Positions 1-9,300 of a DNA stretch of 17,322 bases are shown here, one piece after another; positions within the stretch are counted from its first letter, which is position 1, and every line of letters starts with the position of its first letter. Below the pieces are notes generated by a model. That model saw only the letters and a program-made list of their open reading frames with translations, was not told the origin of the DNA and did not search any database. This DNA comes from DATJFH01 sp035495815 (GTDB taxonomy: Bacteria > Acidobacteriota > Terriglobia > Bryobacterales > Bryobacteraceae), in the NCBI GenBank assembly GCA_035495815.1, contig DATJFH010000164.1, positions 1-17,322 of the forward strand. The letters run 5' to 3'. The position numbers and the translations under genes are program-made.

Positions 1-236
1 TCCCCCAGATCGAGCGCCAGGCTCATCTTGTTGCGCGAATCGAGCAGCGCCAGGTAGTCGACCGGGGCGATGGGCATTCCCGGAAGCGTGTGCAGAAGCC
101 GGTAGGGGTCCCCCGCCGGGGGGCGCTCCACCTTGATCACGTCCGCCCCGAAATCGGACAGGACAGTGGCGGCCGCAGGCCCGGCGATGTAAGTTCCGCA
201 GTCGATCACACGCAATCCGGAAAGTATGTGAGACAT
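1..236 (-). CDS. Class III (CaiB/BaiF family) CoA-transferase, N-terminal part
   Basis: Reading back from an ATG at 236, the frame stays open to the window edge (78 codons plus 2 nt), so the C-terminal end is missing. The translation starts MSHILSGLRVIDCGTYIAGP and continues with a segment ending GADVIKVERP. This matches the N-terminal Rossmann-like part of family III CoA-transferases (GPxAAxxLxDxGADVIKVE), followed by the usual DPYR and a later RNKMSLALDL stretch. Such enzymes move CoA between carboxylic acids in the cytoplasm. The substrate (carnitine, formyl/oxalyl, 2-methylacyl or other) cannot be read from this fragment, and the catalytic Asp lies outside the window. No strong Shine-Dalgarno is visible (GGAA about 6 nt upstream). 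An 80-nt gap separates it from the DUF1697 gene upstream on the same strand; I see no gene or convincing terminator in that gap. Confidence 0.9.
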   Translation of the reverse strand, partial: MSHILSGLRVIDCGTYIAGPAAATVLSDFGADVIKVERPPAGDPYRLLHTLPGMPIAPVDYLALLDSRNKMSLALDLG

Positions 237-315
237 CTGGGTTCCGCAATAGTCTACCAAACCGAACGTGAACGCGGCCCGTGCTTTCGGAAACGACGCG
301 GGGCCGGAGTGACGC

Positions 316-867
316 TCAGGCCGCCTCCAGTTCCTCCGCCATCTCCAGCAGCCGGGTGACGCTGTTCCAGTTGCGGCCGGTGGCCGCTGTTTCGAGGAGC
401 TTCTCGACCGCGGTCCACACCAGCTTCGAACGTCCCATTCCGTTCGGGTAATGGATATAGATTTCGCGCCCGCCGATGCTCATCTCCTCGGGAGCGGTCC
501 TGATCTGAAGCGCCTTGGCCCGGGCTTCCCGGTCCGGCTCGCCGGCCAGGAACATGACCAGCAGCTTCGCCGGATTGACGCCGCGTCCGGCGAAAGGATT
601 CCTGGCGACGGCGTCCCGGAGCTCCGACGCGGTTCGAAGGATGACGGACGGGCGGAAGGCGAAGCGCCGTTCGATCGCATCTTCGATCCGCGCGGCCAGC
701 CGGCCCGGACTCCGCTCTTCGGACCGGAAGACGACGTTGCCGCTTTGGATATAGGTGAGCGGATTCCGCAGCTCCAGCGACTCGTAGAGCGCGCGCAGGT
801 CATCCATCCGGATTCTGTGATGACCGCCGACATTGACGCCGCGCAGCATGGAAACGATCACCGGCAT
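316..867 (-). CDS. DUF1697 family protein
   Basis: This is a 183-residue protein of about the usual length for DUF1697 (PF08002). The diagnostic N-terminal pattern is clear: MLRGVNVGG at residues 7-15, then MDDLRALYESLEL, then YIQSGNVVF at residues 39-47. A second typical block near the C-terminus has IYIHYPNGMGRSKL and ends with TGRNWNSVTRL, the usual end of the family. No signal peptide or membrane segment is seen, so it should be cytoplasmic. The biochemical function of the family is unknown. The ATG at 867 is preceded by GGAAG at a 4-5 nt spacing, which supports this start. It begins 22 nt after the end of the decayed sulfatase fragment on the same strand, so it may be read from the sulfatase transcript, although the two have no obvious functional link. 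Confidence 0.93.
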   Translation of the reverse strand: MPVIVSMLRGVNVGGHHRIRMDDLRALYESLELRNPLTYIQSGNVVFRSEERSPGRLAARIEDAIERRFAFRPSVILRTASELRDAVARNPFAGRGVNPAKLLVMFLAGEPDREARAKALQIRTAPEEMSIGGREIYIHYPNGMGRSKLVWTAVEKLLETAATGRNWNSVTRLLEMAEELEAA

Positions 868-889
868 CTTACTTCCAAGATAACCTGAA

Positions 890-1223
890 CTACGCTTTAC
901 GGCTCTTACGCCAATGTGGATTCCGATCGGGCGGGTACCAAGCGAACAACCGGTCGCGAAGCTGGTCCCGCGTCCGCTTCATTCCCGGCTCGGCCGCGCG
1001 GTTCCGGAACTCGCCCGGCTCTGCTTCCCAATCGTATAACTCGTCAATCTGGCCGCCGCGTGCGCAGCATGTACTGCGGCACGGCGGCGCCCAGGTCGTA
1101 TTCAAAAAACGCCGCCTCCGGGCCGGCGTGATCCGGATTCCGGGCGTAAGCAGCGAAGCTCCCGGCGTCGATTCCCTTGGGCGGCGCCGTGCCTTTGAGC
1201 TCGGCCAGCGTGGGTTCGGGCGT
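890..1223 (-). pseudogene. Decayed C-terminal fragment of a second sulfatase
   Basis: The minus strand encodes recognisable sulfatase C-terminal sequence in two frames. From about 1223 one frame reads PEPTLAELKGTAPPKGIDAG, then a segment with FFEYDLGAAVPQYMLRT, and hits a stop shortly after. A different frame then takes over at about 1055 with RGGQIDELYDWEAEPGEFRN and continues to a TAG at 890. In intact family members YMxRT is followed by about ten residues (typically xxWKYIRY) before the ELYDLExDPGE motif. That stretch is missing here, so a small deletion with loss of frame is the simplest reading. The N-terminal two thirds, including the CxPxR active site, are absent, and the fragment starts about 17 nt after the stop of the intact sulfatase. 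It is not similar enough to that gene's own C-terminus to be a recent copy. No start codon or ribosome site is convincing. A sequencing error would explain the frame change but not the missing N-terminus. Confidence 0.78.
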
Positions 1224-1239
1224 CCGACTCCCCGTCCGC

Positions 1240-2751
1240 CTACTCCTCCCGCGCCGCGGGAGAATTGCGGATCAACTCGGCGCGCTCGGCGTCGCTGATA
1301 TGCGTGTAGTCCGGTTCCTTCATGCCGGGAATCCTGACCGGCTTCGGTTTGTCGGCGCGCCAGGCGGCCAGCTGACCGCGGAAGTGCGCCACCCGGTCGC
1401 GATGTTTCGCGTCGCCGATCAGGTTGCGCTGCTCCTTGGGATCGTTCTTCATGTCGTACAGCTCGAAGGAGCCGCTGAGGTCACGGCTGTTGTCGATCAG
1501 CTTCCAGCCGGGCGTCCGGAGCATGGCGGTCGCAAGCTGCGAGTAGCAGCGGTCTTTCCAGGCTGGATCCTGGCCGCGCGCCAGCTTGAGGAAGCTGCGT
1601 CCCTGCACGCGCTCCGGAACCGGCAGCCCGGCGGATTCGAGGATCGTGGGCAGCAGGTCCGTGTTTTCGACGATCTTTTCCTCGACGCGTCCCGAGTTCT
1701 CCTTCGCGCCCACGGGACCGCGCCAGATCAGCGGCACGTGCGAGGAGCCTTCGTACATCACGCCTTTGAACCAGCGTCCGCGGTCGCCCAGCATGTTGCC
1801 GTGATCGGCCGTGAACAGCACCAGCGTATTGTCGGCCATTCCCAGCCGGTCCAGCTCGTCGAGAATCTTCCCCACGTGAAAATCGACGTGCGCGATGGCG
1901 CCGTAATAGGCCGCGCTCATCACCCGCATCATGCGCTCGTCCTCGATGAATTTGCGCCGGCCGCGTCCTTTCTCCGCCGAGCGCAATTCATGGATGTTCG
2001 CCGGCAGTTTCGGTACGGGGATGGCATTCGGATCGTATTTGCCCAGGTACATCTTCGGCTCGACCGACGGCGAGTGCGGCTTCAGATAGCTGGTGAACAG
2101 AAACCAGGGCTGCGGCTTGTCCTTGCGGCTGCGGAGATAGTCGATGGAGCGGGAGGTGATCCAGTCCGTCTCGAAATCCTCCTCCGGATACTTGAACTCA
2201 CCCACGTCCCTGCCGAGCGGATCGTCCGGCCAGGGGCAGGTTCCGGGCACGATCGGCCACTTGGCGGGCGAGCCGTGCTTCTTTTTCAAATACTCCATGA
2301 AGCCCAGCTCGGGGGTGGGTCCTTCCGCGGAAAAGCTCCAGAACTGCTGGAAGCCGAAATCGAAGCGCCTGGGCGCGTAGTGAAGCTTGCCGGCGATAGC
2401 GGTGTGATATCCGTAGTGGCCGAGGATGGACGGCAGAAAAATCTCGCCCGGATTCGACGGCACGGCGTTGGTGGTGACCCCGGCGACCTGCGCATACCGC
2501 CCGGTGAAGACCGCGGTACGCGCCGGAGAGCAGACCGGGGCCACCGTATACGAATTGGCGAACCGCATTCCCTGTTTCGCCAGCCGGTCCAGATTCGGCG
2601 TATCCACCACCGGATGGCCGGCGCAGCGCATCGCGTCCCAGCGCATCTCGTCCACCATGATGAAAAGGATGTTGGGGCGAGCCGGGCCCGCGCCCTGCGC
2701 CAGAGAGGCGGCGGCGCCCGTCAGCAACCCGCGTCTTGAAATATTCGTCAT
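1240..2751 (-). CDS. Tat-exported sulfatase (formylglycine-dependent, arylsulfatase/choline-sulfatase type)
   Basis: This 503-residue protein should hydrolyse a sulfate ester in the periplasm or outside. The N-terminus (MTNISRRGLLTGAAASLAQG) is a twin-arginine signal. Then come the metal-site stretch NILFIMVDEMRWD (about 27-39), the active-site motif C74-S-P-A-R78 whose Cys must be converted to formylglycine, GKLHY (K122, H124), LKPHSP (H226) and DHGNMLGDRG (from D316) with FKG after it. A typical ELYDMKNDPKEQRNL C-terminal block follows, so the enzyme looks complete. An upstream TTG at 2763 would add four residues and overlap the receptor gene. I prefer the ATG at 2751 because GGTGAGG lies just upstream. 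The start is 5 nt after the receptor stop, so coupled translation is likely. The substrate is unknown. Tat export implies that Cys-to-formylglycine conversion happens in the cytoplasm first. No maturase gene is in the window. Confidence 0.95.
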   Translation of the reverse strand: MTNISRRGLLTGAAASLAQGAGPARPNILFIMVDEMRWDAMRCAGHPVVDTPNLDRLAKQGMRFANSYTVAPVCSPARTAVFTGRYAQVAGVTTNAVPSNPGEIFLPSILGHYGYHTAIAGKLHYAPRRFDFGFQQFWSFSAEGPTPELGFMEYLKKKHGSPAKWPIVPGTCPWPDDPLGRDVGEFKYPEEDFETDWITSRSIDYLRSRKDKPQPWFLFTSYLKPHSPSVEPKMYLGKYDPNAIPVPKLPANIHELRSAEKGRGRRKFIEDERMMRVMSAAYYGAIAHVDFHVGKILDELDRLGMADNTLVLFTADHGNMLGDRGRWFKGVMYEGSSHVPLIWRGPVGAKENSGRVEEKIVENTDLLPTILESAGLPVPERVQGRSFLKLARGQDPAWKDRCYSQLATAMLRTPGWKLIDNSRDLSGSFELYDMKNDPKEQRNLIGDAKHRDRVAHFRGQLAAWRADKPKPVRIPGMKEPDYTHISDAERAELIRNSPAAREE

Positions 2752-2756
2752 GGACC

Positions 2757-5700
2757 TCACCAAATGAATTTCATCCCCAGCTGGATAATTCGCGCGCGCT
2801 CGGCGTCGGTGACGGTCCCGAACTGCGGCCGTCCGAACACCGTATTGCCTTCAGGCAGGGACGCGAAGTTCACGTGGTTGAAGATGTTGAAGAACTCCGC
2901 CCGGAATTCCAGCCGGCGCTTCTCGTGAATGGGTATCAGTTTGAGGACGGACAGATCCCAGATCGCGAGGCCGGGGTTGCGGGCGTCCGGCAGCAGGCGG
3001 CCCGAGTTTCCGAAGGTAAAGCGCGCGGGGACGGCAAAGGCGTTCCGGTCGAGATAGTTGTCGATTCGCGCGCCTACGGCGCCGGGCGTCTCCGCCGGCA
3101 GTCCGGTGCGGTCCGGACGCTGCACTCCGCCCAGCGAATTCGTGGTATCGGTCACCGAGGAGACGGCGATCGGGACTCCTGACTGGAACGAGGCGATGCC
3201 GTTGGCGCTCCAGCCGCCCGCCAGCACGTTGACGATCCCCTTCCGGTTGAGAAATTTTCTTCCCGACCCGAATGGCAGATCGTATTCATAGTTGACCACC
3301 AGGCGCTGCGGCGTATCGGTGGTGGAGAGAGACTTGTCGAGAAAGCGCTTGTTGTTGTTGGTGAACCCGGGATTCTGCTGGCCCAGGAAGCCGGCGACGG
3401 ACGAGAAATCGTCGAGCATCTTGGACCAGGTGTAGGCGACCAGCATCTGCAATCCGTTGCGGTACCGTTTGCGGAATTTTACCTGGAGCGCATGATAGCT
3501 GGAATGGCCGAACGATCCCCAGGTCTGCTGAAGGCCGGTGAGGAACGGGTAGGGCCGCAGGAGCTGAGCCTGGGTGACGGTGGCCTGCCCGATGGCGCTG
3601 GTAGCGGGAAGGATGCCCAGGAAGGGATTGGGCACGGCCCGCGTCAGGCCGTCGCCGAGCGCGAGATACTGATCGGGGACCTGGTTCAATTGCGACTGGG
3701 CCAGCAGCTTCACGCCGGAGTTGCCGGCGTACGCGACGTCGAGAAGCATGCTGTTCGGCAGCTCGTACTGGATGTCGGCATTCCATTGCATCGAGTAGGG
3801 CACGCGGTCCCGCCGGAACTGGGCGTTGATGGACTGGCCGACGAAGGTCAGCAGCCCGTCGGCTCCGTTGGTGGGCTGATTGTAGCCGTTGGCGAAGGGG
3901 TTCGAGAGCGTCGTAAAGGGCGTGCGGCCGCCGTCGATGCTGGTGGTGACGTTGGTGATGGCGTTGAAGCTCAGGGCTCCCACGCTGCCGGTGCCGGGGC
4001 CGATGCCGGTAGTGGGATTGAAGAAGATTCCGAAGCCGGAGCGCACCACCAGGCGGTCGGACAGCTTATAAGCCATGCCGAATCGCGGCGCGAAGTTGTT
4101 ATTGTCCGGATCCTTGTTTCCACGCGGCGTCCCGTTGCGTCCGGCGAAGACCAGACCGCCCGTGAGAGGCGCAAGTCCGGGCACTTTGAGCGGGGAAACG
4201 GCGTTGAAATCGAACCAGGAGGTCCGGTTCCAGCGCTCGGTGAGGGGCCGGTCCGTATCCCAGCGCAATCCGGCGTTGACGGTGAGCCTGGTGTTGACGC
4301 GCCAGTCGTCCTGGAAATAGGCTCCGCCGTAGCGGACCTGGAGAGCCAGGTTCGGCTCCTGCTGAAGGACGCCGGTGTTCATCAGGCCGAGCAGCATGGA
4401 GGCGATGGAATTCCCGCCCACGTTGCCGTTAAAAGTCTGGCGGGTCCACCCCTCGTTGAAGGTGAAGTTGCCGGCCGGCGAGCTGGGCCGGAAGTTGGAG
4501 ACCTTGTTCAGGCGGTACGTGCCGCCCAGCTTGACGGTGTGGCCGCCGATCAGACGGGTGGCGTCTCCGGTGAACGTATGGGTTTCGAACTTATTGCCGA
4601 TGATCCAGGCCGGATCGTTTCCCAAATCGCCGTATCCGGCCGGCGAGACGCGCGGGAAAATCGCGAACTGCGCGGCCGACTTGAAGGACTGCGGCAAGCC
4701 CAGACCAGCCAGGTCGAAGCCCTCGAAGTTACTGTCGCGAGGATTGGAGCTGTAGGCGTAGCCGTAATTTCCGTGAATGACCCATTTGCCGAGAATGTAG
4801 CTGTCGTCCACGGTGATGCTGCGCTCGCGCAGGCCGCTGAATCCTTCGTTCGGCGAGGCCGCGTTGCCGTAGTGGTTGGCCACCTGCTGGTCGAGGTCGC
4901 TCCAGGAGAAGCGTCCGAACAGGTTCTGGCGATCGGAGATACGGCGGTCGATCTTGGTGGTGAAGGTGTTCGTGACCGAGTGGCTGCCGATCTGGGAGAA
5001 GAAGTTGTTGACGACGCCGGGAAGGGCTGGGTTCGGATAATAGCCCAGGATCTTGACCGCGACCGGATTGAAGCGTTCGGCGGGAATGATATTGGAGGCG
5101 AAGGGCTGCCGCTGCCCGGCGGCGTTGATGGTGGCCGGATCATAAATGATGTTGGCAATCTCGCCGAAATTGCCGGCTTTCATGCGGGGGGTGGGAAGGC
5201 TGAAGGTGGCGCTGCCCGGGTCCACCTGGCGGACGCCCTCGTAGTTCAGGAAAAAGAATGTGCTGGAACGCGACGGCGTCAGCGGACCGCCGAGGGTGAA
5301 GCCGAACTGGTTGAAGCGGAACGGCGGTTTGGTCTTGCGGTTGCGATTGTTAAAAAATCCGTTGGCGTCGAATTTATCATTGCGCAGGAACTCGTAGAGC
5401 ACGCCGTGAAACTGGCTCGTTCCCGAGCGGTGGACCAGGTTGACCACGGCGCCGCCGGTTCGCCCATACTCGGCGGAGAGGTTGTTGGTCTGCACCTTGA
5501 ACTCCTGGAGGGCGTCGGGAGAAGGTACGAAGGCCGGCTGGTTATAGCCCATGACCACCTGCGGGGAGCCGTCCAGCATCACTTCGTTGGAGACGTTGCG
5601 GCCGCCGTTGGCGGAGAATCCGTTGGACGGGATGCTGCCGCTGGCCGAGGTCGCCTCGCGGGAGGAGCGCGTCTGATTGATGCCGGGCGTGAGCGCCACC

Positions 5701-6149
5701 AGCTGCATGACGTTGCGGCCGTTGAGCGGCAGCGCCTCGGTGGTCTTGCTGTTGACGACCTCGCCCAAAGTGGAGCTGGCGGTTTCGAGGAGAGGCGCCT
5801 GAGCGGTGACGTCGATGGCCTCGGTCACGGCGCCGACTTCCATTACGACGTCGATCGCGGCCACCTGGGCCACTTCGAGAGTGAGTCCGGAGCGCTGATA
5901 GGACTTGAATCCGGTGGCCTTCACACTGAGCGTGTAGCTGCCGGGCGGAACCTGGACTAGAGCATACTCGCCCGCCTGGTTGGTGCTGAAGGTGTAAGGG
6001 CGATTCTGCTCCGTATTGGTCAGGGTGACCGTGGCCCCGGGCACGACCGCGCCCGACGCGTCGGTGACGATTCCACGCACGGTTGCCGTATAGGTCTGGG
6101 CCCAGACCAGACCAGTCAGCAGAAAAATCCACGCGGTTCTACTGTTCAT
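2757..6149 (-). CDS. Oar-like TonB-dependent outer-membrane receptor (carboxypeptidase-regulatory domain, plug, beta-barrel)
   Basis: This 1130-residue outer-membrane protein is presumed to bind or import a large substrate. Residues 1-17 are a signal peptide ending LVWA|Q. Residues about 20-105 form a carboxypeptidase-regulatory-like domain (GIVTDASGAVVPGATVTLTN, then PPGSYTLSVKATGF). A TonB plug follows with PLNGRN at 141-146 and LTPGINQT at 153-160. The rest is an aromatic-rich barrel with repeated outer-strand patterns such as RLTVNAGLRWDTDRP. Near the end are EFFNIFNHVNFA and a final GMKFIW, the terminal aromatic expected for BAM-dependent insertion. Length and order match the Oar-like receptors that are numerous in Acidobacteriota. 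The ATG at 6149 has AGGAGA 5-6 nt upstream. A possible TATGAT -10 sits at 6184-6179, but no good -35 is seen. The 158-nt gap to dnaE2 (6150-6307) holds no gene I can support. The sulfatase follows after 5 nt, suggesting one transcript and a shared substrate. Confidence 0.95.
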   Translation of the reverse strand: MNSRTAWIFLLTGLVWAQTYTATVRGIVTDASGAVVPGATVTLTNTEQNRPYTFSTNQAGEYALVQVPPGSYTLSVKATGFKSYQRSGLTLEVAQVAAIDVVMEVGAVTEAIDVTAQAPLLETASSTLGEVVNSKTTEALPLNGRNVMQLVALTPGINQTRSSREATSASGSIPSNGFSANGGRNVSNEVMLDGSPQVVMGYNQPAFVPSPDALQEFKVQTNNLSAEYGRTGGAVVNLVHRSGTSQFHGVLYEFLRNDKFDANGFFNNRNRKTKPPFRFNQFGFTLGGPLTPSRSSTFFFLNYEGVRQVDPGSATFSLPTPRMKAGNFGEIANIIYDPATINAAGQRQPFASNIIPAERFNPVAVKILGYYPNPALPGVVNNFFSQIGSHSVTNTFTTKIDRRISDRQNLFGRFSWSDLDQQVANHYGNAASPNEGFSGLRERSITVDDSYILGKWVIHGNYGYAYSSNPRDSNFEGFDLAGLGLPQSFKSAAQFAIFPRVSPAGYGDLGNDPAWIIGNKFETHTFTGDATRLIGGHTVKLGGTYRLNKVSNFRPSSPAGNFTFNEGWTRQTFNGNVGGNSIASMLLGLMNTGVLQQEPNLALQVRYGGAYFQDDWRVNTRLTVNAGLRWDTDRPLTERWNRTSWFDFNAVSPLKVPGLAPLTGGLVFAGRNGTPRGNKDPDNNNFAPRFGMAYKLSDRLVVRSGFGIFFNPTTGIGPGTGSVGALSFNAITNVTTSIDGGRTPFTTLSNPFANGYNQPTNGADGLLTFVGQSINAQFRRDRVPYSMQWNADIQYELPNSMLLDVAYAGNSGVKLLAQSQLNQVPDQYLALGDGLTRAVPNPFLGILPATSAIGQATVTQAQLLRPYPFLTGLQQTWGSFGHSSYHALQVKFRKRYRNGLQMLVAYTWSKMLDDFSSVAGFLGQQNPGFTNNNKRFLDKSLSTTDTPQRLVVNYEYDLPFGSGRKFLNRKGIVNVLAGGWSANGIASFQSGVPIAVSSVTDTTNSLGGVQRPDRTGLPAETPGAVGARIDNYLDRNAFAVPARFTFGNSGRLLPDARNPGLAIWDLSVLKLIPIHEKRRLEFRAEFFNIFNHVNFASLPEGNTVFGRPQFGTVTDAERARIIQLGMKFIW

Positions 6150-6307
6150 TTGCTCTCCTGTCGACGAGACCTGCGGACATCATACTACGCAGCCGGCCCG
6201 TCGGCCCGCGTGGAACCGATTTTACCGATGGAGAGGAATTGGCCGCGTCAGGAATCGTGGCCCGAGCCGGGATCGGACGAGCAAGACCCAATTTCGTTAC
6301 TGCCCCG

Positions 6308-9300
6308 TTAATGAAAATCGTGCGACTCCGGCGCGGCGCCTTCGGGCAGGGGGCTGACGCGGCGGGCCTTGACCGACACCACCCGGTCCTGATTCTGGAG
6401 GGCGCCTTCCACCATCAGGAAGGGCGCGCCGGTCAGCGTCCGGCGCTCGCGCGCGAACAGATCCGGCTCCACGATGATGTTGGAGATCCCGGTTTCATCC
6501 TCCAGGCTCAGAAACACGAAGCCTTTCGCGGTGCCGGGCCGCTGGCGGACGATCACGCATCCGGCGACCCTGACGAAGCGGCCGTCAGGGAGGCTCTTCA
6601 GGTCGGCGGCGCGGCGCACCCCGAGAGCATCGAGGTCGCGGCGGCGGTGGGCCATCGGATGGCGGCCGACTGTGAGGCCGGTACCGCGGAAATCGGCGGC
6701 CAGCCGCTCCTGCGTGTTCATGGGAGGGAGGACGGAAACCGGCTCGGACTCCTCATCGAGCAGGGGGCCCGCGAAACGGGTGACGCGTTCGGACTCCCAT
6801 AGGGCATCGCGCCGGTGCCTGTTACGCAGCGGATTGAGCGCGCCGGCGGCCGCGAGCTTGCGCATCTCGTCCTTGCGAAGCTCGGGGACGCGCCGGGCCA
6901 GGTCGTCCATACTGTGGAACGGGCGTCCGCGCAGGATGGCGCGTCCGGCCTCCTCGCGCAGTCCGCGCACGTAGCGCAGGCCCAGCCGCACTGTGGGAGG
7001 CGTCCTCTCTTCCCCGATCGTGCATAGCCATTCCGAGCAGGTGACATCCACCGGCAGCACGCGGACGCCGTGGCGCTGCGCGTCCTTCACCAGCGTCGAG
7101 GGGTGGTAGAAGCCCATGGGCTGGTTGTTCAGCAGCGCGGCCAGGAAAGCGGCCGGGTAATGGACCTTGAGCCAGGCGCTGGCATAGGCCAGCAGGGCGA
7201 AGCTGGCGGCGTGCGATTCGGGAAATCCGTAAAGCGCGAAGGCGGTGATGGACTGCACGATGGTGTCCTGCCGCGGGCCGGTGATGCCGTTGCGCTCCAT
7301 GCCGCGGCGCAGCTTGATTTCGATCTCCTGCATGCGCTTCTCGGAGCGCTTGAAGCCCATGGCGCGGCGCAGCTCTTCGGCTTCGCCTCCGGTGAATCCG
7401 GCGGCGATCATGGCCATGCGCAATAACTGCTCCTGGAACAGCGGCACGCCCAGCGTGCGGCGCAGCACGGGCTCGAGGCAGGGATGCAGGCAGTCCGGCG
7501 CTTCCCGGCCCTGACGCCGCTCGAGGTAGGGATGGACCATTTTTCCCACGATGGGGCCGGGGCGGATGAGAGCCACCTGCACCACCACGTCGTAAAACTT
7601 TTCCGGACGCATGCGGGGCAGGCTGGCCATCTGGGCGCGGCTCTCCACCTGGAACATGCCGATGGTATCGGCGTCCTGCAGGGCGGCGTAGACCTGCCTG
7701 TCGTCCTGCGGCAGGTGCGCCAGGTCCACTTCTTCGCGGTAGGCGCCGCTGACCAGCGTGATCATCTCCTCGATGGCGGCCATCATGCCCAGGCCGAGCA
7801 GGTCGACCTTGATGATGCCGAGATCGGCGCAGTCCTCCTTGTCCCACTGGACGACCACGCGTCCGGGCATGGCGGCGGGCTCGAGCGGGACGATGGAATC
7901 GAGCTGTCCCTGGCAGATCACCATGCCGCCGGAGTGCTGGCCGAGGTGGCGCGGCAGGTCCTGCACGGCCACGTACAGCTCGAGAAACTTGCGGATGCGG
8001 CGGTTGTCCGGATCGAGGCCGGCTTCGCGGAATTTGCGCTCGGCGGTGTCGCCCGGGTCCTTCCATTCCCAAAAGGCCGAGAGGCCGGCCAGGCGCGCGA
8101 CGGTGGGCTCGTCAAAGCCCAGCGCCTTGCCGACTTCGCGCGCGGCCGACCGCCCGCGATAGGTGATGACGTTGGCCGTCATGGCGGCGCCGAGCTTGCC
8201 GTAGCGCTGGTAGACGTACTGGATGACGCGCTCGCGGCGGTCGCCGCTGGGCAGGTCGATATCGATGTCGGGCCACTCGCCGCGCTCTTCGGAGAGGAAG
8301 CGCTCGAACAGCAGCTCCATACCCACCGGATCGACCGCAGTGATGCCGAGCGCATAGCAGACCGCGCTGTTGGCGGCCGAGCCGCGCCCCTGCGCCAGGA
8401 TGCCCTCCCGCCGGCAGAAGTTCACGATATCCCAGACGATGAGGAAGTAGCCGGGCAGCTTGAGCTTCTCGATGAGGGCCAGCTCGTGCTCGATCTGCCG
8501 GCGGGCGCGGTCATGATAAGGACGATAGCGGAGGCGCGCGCCTTCGTCGGCCCGCTGGCGGAGCAGGGACATCTCGTCGTCGCAGTAGCGCGGAAATTCG
8601 TAGCCCAGATTGGAGAGCGTGAAGTCGAGCCGCGCGGACAGCTCGCGCGTGTTGGCGATGGCTTCGGGCAGGTCGGCGAAAAGGCGCGCCATCTCGGCGG
8701 GCGATTTGAGGCGGCGCTCGGCGTTGCGGGCGAGCAGGCGCCCGGCGGCGTCGATGGCGACATGGTTGCGGACGCAGGTCAGGATGTCGAGAGTCTGGCG
8801 CTGCTCCGCGCGCGCGTAGCTCACGCCGTTGGTTGCCAGCAGCGGGATCCGGAGCCGCCGCGCGCGGTCCACGATGGCCTGGTTGCGGGCTTCCTGATGG
8901 CGGTCCAGGTGGCGCTGAAGCTGAGCGTAGACATTGCGCGGGCCGAAGATGTCGCGCAGCGGTTCCAGGTGGAGAGTGGGAGCCAGACAGATCAATCCCG
9001 GCGCGTATTCGGCCAGCTCTTCGGGAGTGGCCGCGCCTTCGCCTTTTTTGGCGCGCAGCTTCATGCGGGTGATGAGGCGGCACAGATTCTGATAGCCCGC
9101 GCGGGATTCGGCCAGCAGCGGGTAGCGCTGCCCGTCCGTGCAGGCGACTTCGGCGCCGATGTGGGCGCGGAGTCCGGCTTTCCTGGCGGCCATGTGGAAG
9201 CGCGGCGCTCCGTAGACGCCGTCGCGGTCGAGAAGAGCCAGGGCGGGCATGCCGAAATCGGCGGCGGCGGCGACCAGTTCCTCGGGGAGAGAGGCCCCTT

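Noticed and set aside
1177..2739. Plus-strand open frame of 520 codons opposite the sulfatase
   Set aside because: It is the shadow of an intact enzyme, and its Arg/Val/Ala-rich composition is typical of GC-rich antisense.
3492..5960. Long open frame of 822 codons on the plus strand inside the first receptor
   Set aside because: It is exactly antisense to a gene with clear domains, and its translation is low-complexity (rich in Gly, Ala, Val, Arg) with no recognisable motif. Long antisense frames are expected with GC-rich codon use.
6180..6300. GGCCC-GTC-GGCCC motif and CCCG-AGC-CGGG hairpin between dnaE2 and the first receptor, considered as a terminator
   Set aside because: The first is a direct, not inverted, repeat. 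The second has only a 4-bp stem with no T-tract.
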